Translations under genes and position numbers: made by a program
Shown here: positions 54,707 through 64,000 of the stretch, piece after piece
Layout: each line of letters starts with the position of its first letter
Numbering within the stretch: position 1 is the stretch's first letter
Notes under the pieces: model-generated
What the model saw: the letters and a program-made list of their open reading frames with translations, nothing else
The model's database searches: none
What the model was told of the DNA's origin: nothing
Origin: Theristus sp. LFF4_11
Taxonomy: Eukaryota > Nematoda > Chromadorea > Monhysterida > Xyalidae
DNA: 64,000 bases
NCBI GenBank assembly: GCA_030248135.1
Contig: JASANC010004154.1
Coordinates: 1 to 64,000 of the forward strand
Direction of reading: 5' to 3'

Positions 54707-54707
54707 A

Positions 54708-57700
54708 ATGTCAAACAAAACCCAATACACCGCTATCGTGGTGAAATGCGCCGTGGACTCCGCAACCGTGTGGATGGATGAGCAAGCGGAAAAAAGAGCG
54801 ACCGAAAGCCTGTTCGCAAACCGTCAAGTGCCTCGAGGAAAATATGGCGTGCTTGCTAAAGTTAGACTGGATTCTTTCACACGAAACATGCGAGAACAAC
54901 ACACGTCAGTCTACAAAATCGCACCTCTGGACTTCATCATCACGTTCGACCACATGGAGATCAATCCGGAGAACGCCGACGAAGGCATTTTGATCAAAAA
55001 CGTGTTCAAGATCCGTCGATCGGAAGATGTGCGTGGATTGGGAATCTTGATTTTGCCGACCGTGAAGGACGATCAACAACCTGATGAAGAAGACGCTAAG
55101 ACCGGACTAGTCTGTGCCGGGTTTGGAAAGTCGCACCGTAAACTGGACCGTTACTGCATGTCGTTTCGAAATCGCCACATCAGTCCAGAATTTCGACATT
55201 TGAAGAAACAAGGCGCCATCGTATTCTGCTGCGCTGTGGAGTTGAAAAACATCATGAAGGAAGAAGTCCGTCGAGGTCTGAGGAGATCGAACGACCCACC
55301 AATCACCAAAAGAGCGTACTCGTTAAAATGGGCCGTACCACTTGAATCCAACGCCACTCGCAGCATTCGCCACTACGATGAAAACGGTCAAGGCATCCAA
55401 AGCCTTCAGATTTTCCGAAGATTTGTCGAATTCTCAGTTGCAACAATCGTAAACGACTGTCATCTGGAAGCTCAACAGAAAGAAGAGAACGTCACCACTC
55501 GAGAAGTCGAATTTCGCAATGCTGGCAATCAACCAGGACCGCTGTCGTTGGATCTGGTCGCAGTCATCACATTGCCGAACAAACCGGTCAACTTCCGAAC
55601 CGCCGACAGTGCTGCTATGTCCACTACGGATTTGACTGGCCGACCGTTTCGTATCAACACGATGGTTCATGACACGGTGTTCGAAGATCTTCAGCAGAAG
55701 TTGGTGCTTGTACTCACGGTCAATCAGAGTATGATTCTGCACGAGAAAGGCCTCACAAGAAACAAACGAACGTGGAAGATCGAAAGAATCATTGACACAG
55801 ACATGGTGGCATTCCAAGTGCAGCTATTGCAACGGTCAGTGGACAAGTTCGCGAACAAACCGGAACCTCCATTCGACATCATTCCGAAGGTCTTCTTGCG
55901 AAGTGCTATTGAAAAACCGGAAAATCCGCTGAAGTTAGAACCGTTCGATCACGAATTTCTGAAGATTCCAGGAATGTCGCAGTTTCAAGCAAACGAAGTT
56001 CAAATTCAGGCAGCGCAGTTCATCCTGCATCGAAAACCGAAGCTATGCACTATCATCGGGCCTCCAGGTACAGGGAAAAGCCAGTTTTGTGCCGCAACAA
56101 TCTACCGTTTGATCAAGGAAAAGAAACGGGACGACGAAACTTGCAAAGTGTTGGTCTGTAGTTCATCAAACACCGCAACTGACGCCGTAGCGATGAAAAT
56201 CGCGGCCATTGCTAGAGCCGATGATCAAAGCGAACTAGCCGTACTTCGCGTCTTTTCGCCACAGCGAGAACGTTTGCCGCCAACGGACACGTATTCGTTT
56301 TCATTGCACGGACTCTCCACGGACATGTCGTTGCCGATCGAAGAAGACAAAGTGAACTTCGGAAATTTTGATGAAATTCAGGAGAAAAAGCGAAAACTGA
56401 ACGTCAAGAAAGAACGATTACAAGCTTTGTTCGAACAATGGGAGAAAATGAAGGCTGAACGCACCAAAGAAGATGAATCAACGAGAAAAAGGCGAAACGA
56501 AATCAAAAAAGAAATGCTCGCACTGCAAAGCCAAATCAACGGTGAAATCAAAGAAACCGCTGAATTAGTGAAGGCAGTTGTTGATCCAGACGTTGTTTGC
56601 GCGACTCTCGACGGCGCACACGACAGTCGTCTGAAGGACGACGCTTTCGACTTCGTGTTCGTGGATGAAGCAGCGCACTCGAATGAGCACGAATTATACT
56701 TGAGCCTCATAAAAATGAGAATGAACAAGGCAGGAAACGGAACTGTGGTCTTCATTGGAGACTCGAATCAACTACCACCGATAATCTTCGCACCTGGAGA
56801 AGCAGGCAAGCTGATGGCGAAAACAGCACACGAGCTACTCATTGACAGCAACAACGTGCCGGTGTTTATGTTGAGAACCCAGTATCGAATGCACCCGGAA
56901 ATCGCTGAATTCCCCAACGAAGCAGTTTACAAAGCACAGCTGCTGAACGGTGTATCAGCAAAAGAACGACAGCTCTCGTCAACCGGCTTCCCATTCCCCA
57001 AACAAGGAATTCCCATCGTGTTCGACTGGATCGATGGCGCAGAATACATCGCAGAAGGCAAGTCGTTCGCGAACGATGAAGAAGCGGACGCTGTCGTCAA
57101 CTATGTGACCTTCCTGCTGAAGCAACCTGAATTTGCCGACTTCAAGAACTTCCGAATTCTGGCACTTTACAACGGTCAGAAGAAGGCCATTATCAATCGG
57201 CTTTTGGCAAAAGAAATCAACCCGCCGCCGTCCCTGGTGATGACGGCGGACATGAGCCAAGGAAGCGAGGAAGAACTAATCATATTGTCGGGCGTGCGAT
57301 GCCAGCAAGACGCAAAGAAGCCGAACGTCGGTTTCCTGCGTGACTTCCGCCGCATCAACATGATGCTGACGAGGGCCCGGTCAGGCTTAATAGTCACTGG
57401 CCACGTGCCGACCCTTCGCGGCTCCGAAATCTTCCGTCGCTTCATCCTTCATTGCGACCGCAAGGGGGTCGTTTACCACGGCTACCACACGCACCTGGCG
57501 GAGGAACTCAGGCGGCCATGGTTCGACGCAGCGGGTAAAAGCGCGATCGCGGCAGAGAGGGCCGATATCGGGACCTTCGAGGCAGTAGAGTCGGCTACAG
57601 TTTCGGCGAACGTCAATCATGGGCTAGCGACAGCAATGATTGACCTAGACGCCCTGAAATTGACGGAGGCCGATGAGCCTGCGCCAGACACCTTCGAGAC

Positions 57701-58007
57701 ATCATCGGACGAGCCAGCCGCCGAAGCGCCCAGCGTCACAGCAGAGTCATCGACAGATGAACCATCAGTCGTACCCATGGCTCACCTGCCAACGTCAAGC
57801 GCCGACACACCGTCAACATCAACTGCTCCAACAGCCATGTCGGCGGAGGACTTCCCGGTGCTCCATCCAGAGCCGGCTGCCGAAGGACAATGGATCGTTG
57901 TTCGCGGAAATCGTGGCAAATCCAGAGGTCGTGGCAATTCGCGGAAGTCATACGCGCGACCGTCCATCTCGACCGACCCACCAACAAAGAAGTCGCACAC
58001 CGAATGA
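54708..58007 (+). CDS. ORF2: Upf1-like superfamily 1 helicase
   Basis: It encodes 1,099 residues from ATG 54708; an in-frame ATG at 54660 adds 16. I prefer 54708 because a splice-acceptor-like CAG lies just before it. SF1 motifs are complete and in order: GPPGTGKS (residue 451), SSSNTATDAVAMKI, VDEAAH (653), GDSNQLPP (684), QYRMHP (725), MSQGSEEE (849) and LTRARSG (887). A charged coiled coil (about 558-618) separates motif Ia from II. The N-terminal 430 residues are not recognised. The C-terminal 170 are Ser/Thr/Pro/Ala-rich and end with RGNRGKSRGRGNS, a likely RNA-binding patch. There are no introns. Upf1-like enzymes unwind RNA or DNA with ATP. Whether it acts in RNA stability, packaging or silencing evasion is open. 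The 3' third looks GC-richer than ORF1, hinting at separate origin. Confidence 0.9.
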   Translation: MSNKTQYTAIVVKCAVDSATVWMDEQAEKRATESLFANRQVPRGKYGVLAKVRLDSFTRNMREQHTSVYKIAPLDFIITFDHMEINPENADEGILIKNVFKIRRSEDVRGLGILILPTVKDDQQPDEEDAKTGLVCAGFGKSHRKLDRYCMSFRNRHISPEFRHLKKQGAIVFCCAVELKNIMKEEVRRGLRRSNDPPITKRAYSLKWAVPLESNATRSIRHYDENGQGIQSLQIFRRFVEFSVATIVNDCHLEAQQKEENVTTREVEFRNAGNQPGPLSLDLVAVITLPNKPVNFRTADSAAMSTTDLTGRPFRINTMVHDTVFEDLQQKLVLVLTVNQSMILHEKGLTRNKRTWKIERIIDTDMVAFQVQLLQRSVDKFANKPEPPFDIIPKVFLRSAIEKPENPLKLEPFDHEFLKIPGMSQFQANEVQIQAAQFILHRKPKLCTIIGPPGTGKSQFCAATIYRLIKEKKRDDETCKVLVCSSSNTATDAVAMKIAAIARADDQSELAVLRVFSPQRERLPPTDTYSFSLHGLSTDMSLPIEEDKVNFGNFDEIQEKKRKLNVKKERLQALFEQWEKMKAERTKEDESTRKRRNEIKKEMLALQSQINGEIKETAELVKAVVDPDVVCATLDGAHDSRLKDDAFDFVFVDEAAHSNEHELYLSLIKMRMNKAGNGTVVFIGDSNQLPPIIFAPGEAGKLMAKTAHELLIDSNNVPVFMLRTQYRMHPEIAEFPNEAVYKAQLLNGVSAKERQLSSTGFPFPKQGIPIVFDWIDGAEYIAEGKSFANDEEADAVVNYVTFLLKQPEFADFKNFRILALYNGQKKAIINRLLAKEINPPPSLVMTADMSQGSEEELIILSGVRCQQDAKKPNVGFLRDFRRINMMLTRARSGLIVTGHVPTLRGSEIFRRFILHCDRKGVVYHGYHTHLAEELRRPWFDAAGKSAIAAERADIGTFEAVESATVSANVNHGLATAMIDLDALKLTEADEPAPDTFETSSDEPAAEAPSVTAESSTDEPSVVPMAHLPTSSADTPSTSTAPTAMSAEDFPVLHPEPAAEGQWIVVRGNRGKSRGRGNSRKSYARPSISTDPPTKKSHTE

Positions 58008-58439
58008 GGCCGCCGTCATCAAATAGCCGTCAATAACAAATTTCGTAAGTTTGCTTGGTGCTTTACGTTCTGTTATTAATAGTGTTTCAGATAAAATTGA
58101 GGTTCTTATTTTATTTCACCTTTTAAAGCACATCTCTTTACCGGATTAGATCAGAACAATAATGGGTTCAAATTCTGATATCTTTTTTGACTTTTCAGCT
58201 GGTCTCATGAGTGCTCGACATTCTTGAGATGGTTTTTACCCAGTGTATTAACTCTAAAACAAACCTGAATTGGCTCTGTTCGGTGCAAATATAGAATCAC
58301 CTGTTTTACAGGAGTCATCAACTTAAATGCATGAACGCGCATATCGACACGACACACTCGACACCGGTGGTCACGCCAACATCACCAAAGCCATTCGTAC
58401 TTACTACGTCAATGATTCAGTTGCCCTTCGCTGGACGCG

Positions 58440-58707
58440 CGCCATCGTCCGTCCACCGCTTGGACACCAACTACGTCACAACTCCGCTCTGACTACTCAA
58501 CGCTCGTCAACAGCTACAACTCGCGCGTCAATATGCCAATCGTAAACTCCTGCCCGTGGTGTCATCAAACATCACACGACGTGAACCACCTATTCTTGTG
58601 TGCGCAACAACTTCCCGACTTCACAGCAACAACGCTCTGGTGCGATTCAGCCAATGCTGCATGCTTCCTAGGTCTACCTACGAACCCGATCAATACAACA
58701 TCTGGTC
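58440..58707 (+). pseudogene. Non-LTR RT C-terminus captured inside the LTR element
   Basis: One frame reads QLRSDYSTLVNSYNSRVN, then CPWCxxxxxxVNHLFLC, ending at a stop at 58705-58707. This matches the layout of the Jockey-type RT tail at 7990-8240 (QLRSGYCS, CPLCxxxxxxxxHIFMC). No RT core is present, so it is a remnant, either inserted into or mobilised with the element. Confidence 0.65.
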
Positions 58708-59390
58708 AATGAGCAACAACAACACATTTTTCGACACTCAATTTGAACTACAGTCGTCAATTCATCAACACGCATACCGACACAAACCATTTAACACTCA
58801 ATTGGAACTTCCGTTTCAACTTGAATTTCAGTAGATATTGCTTGTGACACCGTATCATTCTTGTCTTGAATGTTGCCTATGACGCCGTATCATCTTGTCT
58901 CGAATTTTGCTTGTGACATCATTGCGTGTCGGATTTTGCATGTTTCTCGGAATTGATTGGTAATTCGCGCTATTCTGATTATCATTTCTCCCTTTGCACC
59001 CTCGATTAGCGGAGATCTTATCATTTTTGAGAAAAGCAACTTCTAGTAGACGAATAATCTTGCCTTGATTGAGAATGCCTGTCGTGAACTTTGAAGATAA
59101 CGCCGTGTCATTCGTGTCTTGAGTTTTGCAAATAATTTTTATTGCTAGTTCCCAGTTTTCAGTGCGGATGCATTGCTGTCTTTTTTTATCCATTTCTATC
59201 CTGCTGGTCGTAGGTCATTCAAATTTGAGCGCTCTGCCATATCGCGACTGTGGCCTGATTGTTTCCATCTGATTTATTGGAATTTTGGGATTTATTGGCG
59301 CTATTCCCTTGGTTTGAAATTGGATCCCAAAAATAAAAATCAATGCTGACGATTTTCAATTGCATGACGAAGGATTCTTTGTTTGCATGG

Positions 59391-59431
59391 TAAGACATTG
59401 GGTAACAACACCGTGCCCCTTTCAAAGAAGA
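59391..59431 (-). repeat. Inverted copy of the ORF2 upstream segment
   Basis: On the minus strand it reads CTTCTTTGAAAGG, four differing bases, CGGTGTTGTTACCCA, matching 54671-54703 on the plus strand. The two copies bracket ORF2 and its 3' region at about 4.7 kb distance. Confidence 0.7.
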
Positions 59432-59597
59432 GACACTGCGAGTTGAAGTTAGTTGCGCACCTTCAACCAACCTTTCTAATGTTTTGCCTTGATGACGCGT
59501 CGCGTCATATTGCAAACGATCTCCTTTGGACACACGATGAGAAAATAACTAAAATTTTCTATTCGTTCAAAATTTTCCTATTCCTTGTGGGCGGAGT

Positions 59598-60421
59598 TGT
59601 CGTGAAAACGACGGGACCGAGAGATTTGTAATCCGAATACAGGAGAAATATGTTCCTGTATTACCATCGAATTACAAATCCACAGGGTGACGCTTTCGTA
59701 ACACGATGCACAACGCTGGCAAAGTTCACCGTGGCTGCGTGAGATAAAGCAGCACGGTGAATACGCTTGAAGCCTCGTAGTGCATCAACAACAATGGTCT
59801 TTGAGAAAAACACTTGGGGTGTATTTTGCTCTTAGACCTTTAGAAACCACTTTTTCCAGGGAAAATTAATGGGACTGAAAAAGGGGAATCTGACTTTGAA
59901 TACATTTAGAGCGATTTCAAAAGAATTAGAAAGTCAGATTCTCCCAGTTTGGGAAATGCGGGGGCACTTTTTCTTTTTGGTGAACTTTAGGGCTGCGGTG
60001 GATTGCCGTTCTTCCGATCTCCCTTTTGTTAACCTTTCGTAAGCAACCTTTTGAATTTGTGTTTTTGATTGTTATTCTTTCTCAACGTGAGAACTGCCGG
60101 GGCGAACGCGAATTCATTATTTCTCGGATTACTGTAATTTAGGCCTTTTTACCAGCTGGATTGACAAGAAATTTCATTCGCAACTTCATTCTCAATTTCT
60201 CTCTCAACCGTATTTTGTACTTGTTGTGCTATATACTTGTGTATTTTTGTGTTTACCTTGTATACTGACTTAGTGCTTCGACGCCAAGTCGGTGTTATTA
60301 CCCAGTGTCTTATCGTACCATAACTCGGACTTAAACGTCCTTTTTGTAATATCAACGCTGATTCCTAGTCGTGATCTGTGACTGATATTAAAGCGGCCAC
60401 AGGCAGTCAGAGTTCACGACA
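59598..60421 (+). repeat. 3' LTR
   Basis: 824 bp; I found no difference from the 5' LTR on reading both through. It ends at TTCACGACA and is followed by AACTG. Confidence 0.93.
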
Positions 60422-60885
60422 AACTGACGAAATGTTATTTTTCGAACGCAATCCGCTACCGGTTTCTCTTTGCAGTTCTGCAAATCTCGCCCCCTAATCG
60501 GGGTCAGCTATCCGTTCTCCTTGCAACCGTCCCTCCTCGCTCCCCACACCTACACGGTCACTGCCCAGTCTTTGTTTTCAATTTATTGAACGTGCTGCCC
60601 TGGAAACCAATAAACGCAAAATTGATTTGATTTGAAACAAAAAATTGGATAGCATTGGGTGGCAAAAATAACAAAATGGGTCGGTTGTATGCCCGAAAAC
60701 AGCATTTTACGCTGCTCAAAATCACTAATTTTGATGTATTTCCTATTTTGAGCTCAAGAAGCCAAGTTCTGGAAAGTTTAGGAGCTGGGAAGCATTCGGT
60801 TTTTATGGTTTTAAAACGGTTTTAAAACGGAAAAGAAACCGTTTTTTTCCTGGCAATATAAAAACCGGTTTTTTTACCAACCCTA

Positions 60886-61690
60886 GTTCGGCATTAAACA
60901 CAAAATTACATTCTTAAAAAGCGTTCTGTTAGAACTGAGAATGAAGAGTACGTCGCGTCACAAGCAATTGCGAAAACGTAAAAAAGCGACAAAGAAACAC
61001 AGAAATGCACAGAAAGACAATCTCAGAGACAACCGACAGAAACGAATGAACACAGAGAATCGGTAATAAGTCACATAAGTTTCAATACAATTCACATTTC
61101 TTTGCTTTTGAAGAAACATTCGACAAAATTCCATTATTTTCAATTCATTTAAATATAGCAACAATGTATCAATATCAGTCGACCAACTGTGCAAATACTG
61201 ACTGGTGGATGTGGATGGGTTTGACGGTCATGGACATTCGGTGCAGTCATCGAACGTTCACCTGGTGGCGTTGTGACACAAGAAAAACAACTCACGGCAA
61301 TGTGCAGCTTTCACAAGCAGTGCGGAAATGTACGCTCAGTGAAAACACCGTTTCAAAGCTGCTTTCTCCGGTCTTTCGTAATGGATCAACTAAGTGGGTC
61401 ACCGGCTTTTCAGAGAAGGGATGTCGTGGCGGTGGGTGACCTGACCACTGACCACAAAACCCTCCTTGAAAATACGCTGTTGATGAGTTCTGTTTAGTTC
61501 AGTTTCATTTAGCACCGCTGCGCACGGATAAAATGCACAAAGTAACACAAAAGCACAAACCACTGAGTTGAGTACATATGTTGCGCAAAATGCTCCCGCA
61601 TGTTGATCCATTCGAAAAACACCTCTGAAACCATCTCTGAAGCGTGTCTTCAAGCGAAACCCGAAAACCAACGAATCAACAACGGCCTCA
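60886..61690. other. Spacer with a possible 41-codon basic ORF
   Basis: ATG at 60941 opens 41 codons of very basic sequence (KQLRKRKKATKKHRN) ending at 61066. It could be the tail of something or chance. Other frames at 61164-61500 show no family. The 3' UTR of the DHHC gene should lie near its right end. Confidence 0.3.
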
Positions 61691-63328
61691 TCAGACGGAA
61701 TATTCGAACGGTCGCTTGCCAACATAGGGCACCACGAACGGATTCAGCCAGTCGACCGAGAACTGCCCGCCGAACACAACCTGCAGGCTTTTCCAGCGGT
61801 CACGGCGCTCCCAGGACGGCTGTTCCGCTTTCAATTGTTCGATGCCTGTCTCGTCGGTGCAGATTGCGTGCACCTGGTCGGAGGGATCAGAACAAGAACC
61901 GAGTGAATTGGACATAAAACTGGTGTTGCTTTGTCTCAAAATCCAACCCACAAACATAAAACAAACATCTGGTTGATTGGGTACTAAGTTACAAACCCGG
62001 TACTAAGTTACAAATGGACCCTCACTACGGGCGCCGGTTTTCGGGACGGTTTCGTATATTTCGTCTCGTTTCGAACTGCTCTGTATTGGGTGTTTCATCG
62101 GGAGTCGAGTGATTTGCAGAAACTGTAATCATGAAACTTCCAGGAAAGATGAGCTCAAAAGCTTACAAAATAGGCACCCGCAGCAATCAGTGGACAGAGT
62201 CTCAATTCCACCAGAGCAACCCCAACCAACACCACGCAACCAGCGCGTCTCACCTGCGTGCCGAACATGACGTACGTGAAGATCGAGAACAACAACGCCT
62301 CGAACAGAAAGAATATCAGCAGTATGGTGGTGGCGGGCGGACTGAACGAGCTGCACTGTTTCCAGTCGTTCGAGACACACAACACCAGCTGCCAGATGCC
62401 CCAGTAGAGGCCGTGCGTCGACAGCAGCGCGATGTAGAGAGTGAACAGCACGAAGAACTTCTGGTTGTGCTCGCCGATACAGTTGTTCACCCAGGGACAG
62501 TGGTGGTCCATCTTCTTGATGCACCGCTGGCAGACGGAACAGTGGTGCGCTCGTTGCGGCTTGATGCACGCGCACTTTGAGCATTTGTAGATCACCTGCG
62601 AAAGCGGGCAACGTTGCTGTTACAGCAACTTTGGGGACACTGCGACTCAGTGCGTTCGCTTGCACACGTGCAAAGGAAAACCATTTCAATCGTTCATGTG
62701 GCAATTCAAATAGTCGTACTTTTCAATGTAATCAAACCGACGTAGTTCAATTCAAAATTGGTAAAGTAAAGTAAATTAAATTGGTAAGTTACCAAGGGAA
62801 TTCGGATCAGTTCACCAATTTTTAATTCCCGCGTCATGCATGCAACTGTTAACAGATCCATGCGCGCATAGAGTCTCGGAACCAAAATAAAATATAATAG
62901 GTTTTGATTACAAATAGGGTTGGTAAAAAAACAGTTTTTACCTGGCCGAAAAAAACGGTTTTATTAGCGTTTCAAAAACCGCTTTATTTCCCAGCTCGAG
63001 AAAGCGTCCAGAAGTTGGCCCGTGCTATTAAAAATCACAAATACAGTCGAAAGGTGAGCCGACCTGTCCCTCCTTGAGACCGAGGCGCTGTATGTACTCG
63101 TCGGTGGCGTTGCCCTTCGGCACGGCACCCGGATTCGTCAGCATGGTCATGAGATGCGCCGCCAACGCCAACAACAGCAACAGATGAAACACGACCCCGT
63201 TGAGCGTCTGATGCAGCGGGCAGTGCGCGTCCGGCAGCAGCATGATCGCGACCACGCAGAACTCGCCGTAGAACAGCAGCAGCCACGTGATGACGGCGCA
63301 CGCGATGCCGCAACAGTCGCGCACGCAC
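61691..63328 (-). CDS. ZDHHC3/7: DHHC-type protein S-palmitoyltransferase, ZDHHC3/7-like (5' end not resolved)
   Basis: It transfers palmitate from palmitoyl-CoA to protein cysteines on Golgi membranes. Minus-strand exons 63328-63064, 62595-62254 and 61873-61691 join in phase (about 262 residues). They encode a hydrophobic N-terminal region ([18 protein letters not shown]), [13 protein letters not shown], the Cys-rich catalytic domain with [17 protein letters not shown], further membrane segments, [18 protein letters not shown] and the C-terminal FEYSV. The DHHC tetrad and its zinc-binding cysteines are all kept. The first exon begins with a split codon, so the N-terminal exon lies further right, possibly outside the window. 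The ending and [11 protein letters not shown] point to ZDHHC3/7. Confidence 0.9.
62917..62995. repeat. Partial hAT-type B element end
   Basis: TAGGGTTGGTAAAAAAAC followed by ACGGTTTTATTAGC-type palindromic sequence matches the right end of B1/B2 in reverse orientation. The other end is missing. It lies in the DHHC intron. Confidence 0.6.
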
Positions 63329-63431
63329 CTGTCCGCAACACACGCACAATCGACGACGGTCAGTGACAGAATCAACAGTTGATTAGGGGACGTCGTTGAA
63401 TTCAGTTGGGCAATTGCCGCCCCCTAGGCCC

Positions 63432-63666
63432 CAGGGGACAGGTTTTATAAAAGCGTAGTGAGTGGTCCAATAGTGCTACACGACTGAGCCCCTGAATGAA
63501 CTCATGAAACATCGCAGCTCCACCTTGTTCACGCAGTCATTCACAAATGTCTGCTCTTCAAAGCGATGCGAGGAAACTATAATTTGTTGATTCACGACTC
63601 TATGCAGGTGTTCAGTGGTGTAGCACTGTAGCACTTATTGGACTGCTAAGTTTTATGAAACTGGCC
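63432..63666. repeat. Inverted-repeat MITE
   Basis: Left arm (GGACAGGTTTTATAAAAGCG, GTCCAATAGTGCTACA) and right arm (TGTAGCACTTATTGGAC, AGTTTTATGAAACTGGCC) are inverted. A fragment of the same family lies at 32898-32953. The rest of 63329-63740 holds nothing recognisable. Confidence 0.45.
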
Positions 63667-63740
63667 TAAGTGATTCGCGCACTGTGAGTGACACCTGTTT
63701 TTTTTTAGCTCTTGTTGTCTGTCCACGACTGTACAGCATT

Positions 63741-64000
63741 TTTTGCGTCGCTTCTTCTTCTCTTCTGTTCTGTGTTTCGCTGATGATCTGTGCTTGCTAC
63801 GACCATTTGGCGGAGCAGCTGATTTGTCAAGCCTACAGGCAGACGTGAATCTAGTCGCTGACCACATCCACACCAAATCTCTCACCATAAATCCTTCTAA
63901 AACCAAACTCTTGGTGTTCGGTCGGTCAGCCTCTACCCGTCGCCCGCAGGTACACCTTACTGTTGACAACACCACCATAACCAATGTCAGTTCGGTAAAA
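63741..64000 (+). mobile_element. Non-LTR retrotransposon reverse transcriptase fragment, cut by window edge
   Basis: A frame open to the window end reads CFADDLCLLRPF (the RT catalytic FADD), then LSSLQADVN, then INPSKTKLLVFG, the usual order in Jockey/CR1-type RTs. Upstream the frame runs into low-complexity TTC repeats, so the 5' part is missing or decayed. Confidence 0.7.

Larger units (their letters stand above)
58008..59597 (+). other. 3' non-coding region of the LTR element
   Basis: It contains another TTACCCAGTGT motif at 58236-58246, a non-LTR RT remnant (58440-58707), imperfect repeats of about 40-50 bp built on TTGTGACACCGTATCAT (58837-58950 and 59085-59120), and an inverted copy of the ORF2 upstream segment at 59391-59431. 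No strong polypurine tract precedes the LTR; GTGGGCGGAG at 59587-59596 is the best candidate. Confidence 0.5.
40752..60421 (+). mobile_element. 19.67-kb BEL/Pao endogenous retrovirus with dUTPase, deoxynucleoside kinase, envelope and helicase
   Basis: Two 824-bp LTRs (40752-41575, 59598-60421) begin TGTCGTGAAAACG, end TTCACGACA and appear identical by eye. AACTG flanks both sides. The interior has a 1.15-kb leader, ORF1 (Gag-PR-RT-RH-IN-membrane segments-dUTPase-dNK-Env), four 46-bp repeats, ORF2 (SF1 helicase) and a 1.6-kb 3' region. The Gag, protease and integrase-tail types (DUF1759, DUF1758, DUF5641-like) place it in BEL/Pao. The length is two to three times that usual for the group. Both ORFs are open, so the copy looks recently inserted and potentially competent. 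It lies within hAT repeat B2 between host genes. Confidence 0.93.
40018..60885. mobile_element. hAT-type element B2, host of the giant LTR element
   Basis: The left end TAGGGTTGGCACAGG (40018) and right end TACCAACCCTA (60885) belong to the same family as B1, and the halves 40018-40751 and 60427-60885 together cover B1 without its nested A2. The flanking 8-mers (TGGTTCGA and GTTCGGCA) share only part of their sequence, so the duplication is decayed or the ends have been altered. It carries a TA-flanked MITE and the 19.67-kb LTR element. Confidence 0.7.

Noticed and set aside
1..64000. CRISPR array, bacterial operon or plasmid features
   Set aside because: No regular spacer-repeat array; gene structure is eukaryotic throughout.

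Overview
The window reads as a repeat-rich invertebrate nuclear genome, most likely a nematode. Genes are split into many exons with TTTCAG-type acceptors. The L-asparaginase carries C-terminal ankyrin repeats, and there is a BEL/Pao endogenous retrovirus with a phlebovirus-like envelope, a type known from nematodes. The organism call is an inference; no rRNA, tRNA or CRISPR was found. Exons were joined by hand from splice sites, phase continuity and recalled protein families, not by alignment software.

Layout of host genes: TECR (trans-2,3-enoyl-CoA reductase, + strand, 3.7-10.7 kb); ASPG (L-asparaginase plus ankyrin repeats, +, 12.5-24.2 kb); an unrecognised 745-residue acidic/basic, probably nuclear protein of 11 exons (+, 25.5-33.6 kb); a 73-residue secreted protein of two short exons (+, 34.5-35.0 kb); a C1orf50/DUF2452 homologue (-, 35.3-39.0 kb); and the 3' part of a ZDHHC3/7-type DHHC palmitoyltransferase (-, 61.7-63.3 kb). 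They are ordinary housekeeping genes with no sign of an operon. Their introns have absorbed most of the mobile DNA: hAT-type elements with 8-bp target duplications, a non-autonomous Helitron, a decayed Tc1/mariner element, TA-flanked MITEs, tRNA-derived SINEs, non-LTR reverse transcriptase fragments and a 2.7-kb foldback palindrome.

The outstanding object is a 19.67-kb LTR retroelement at 40752-60421. Its two 824-bp LTRs look identical by eye, it is flanked by a 5-bp duplication (AACTG), and it sits inside a hAT-type repeat whose uninterrupted relative lies at 36.2 kb. ORF1 (3,891 codons, no interruption) encodes Gag, retropepsin, reverse transcriptase, RNase H and integrase of BEL/Pao type. 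In the same frame follow a two-segment membrane stretch, a complete dUTPase, a complete deoxynucleoside kinase and a two-part glycoprotein whose second half resembles a phlebovirus Gc (class II fusion protein). ORF2 (about 1,099 codons) is a complete Upf1-like superfamily 1 helicase. A motif of about 18 nt containing TTACCCAGTGT recurs in both LTRs, just upstream of the ORF2 start codon and downstream of ORF2, which suggests a shared splice-acceptor or other cis signal.

A retroelement that carries its own dUTP removal, nucleoside salvage, envelope and helicase is the candidate undescribed system. My reading is that dUTPase and kinase support DNA synthesis where dNTPs are low and the envelope gives infectious potential; the helicase role is open.
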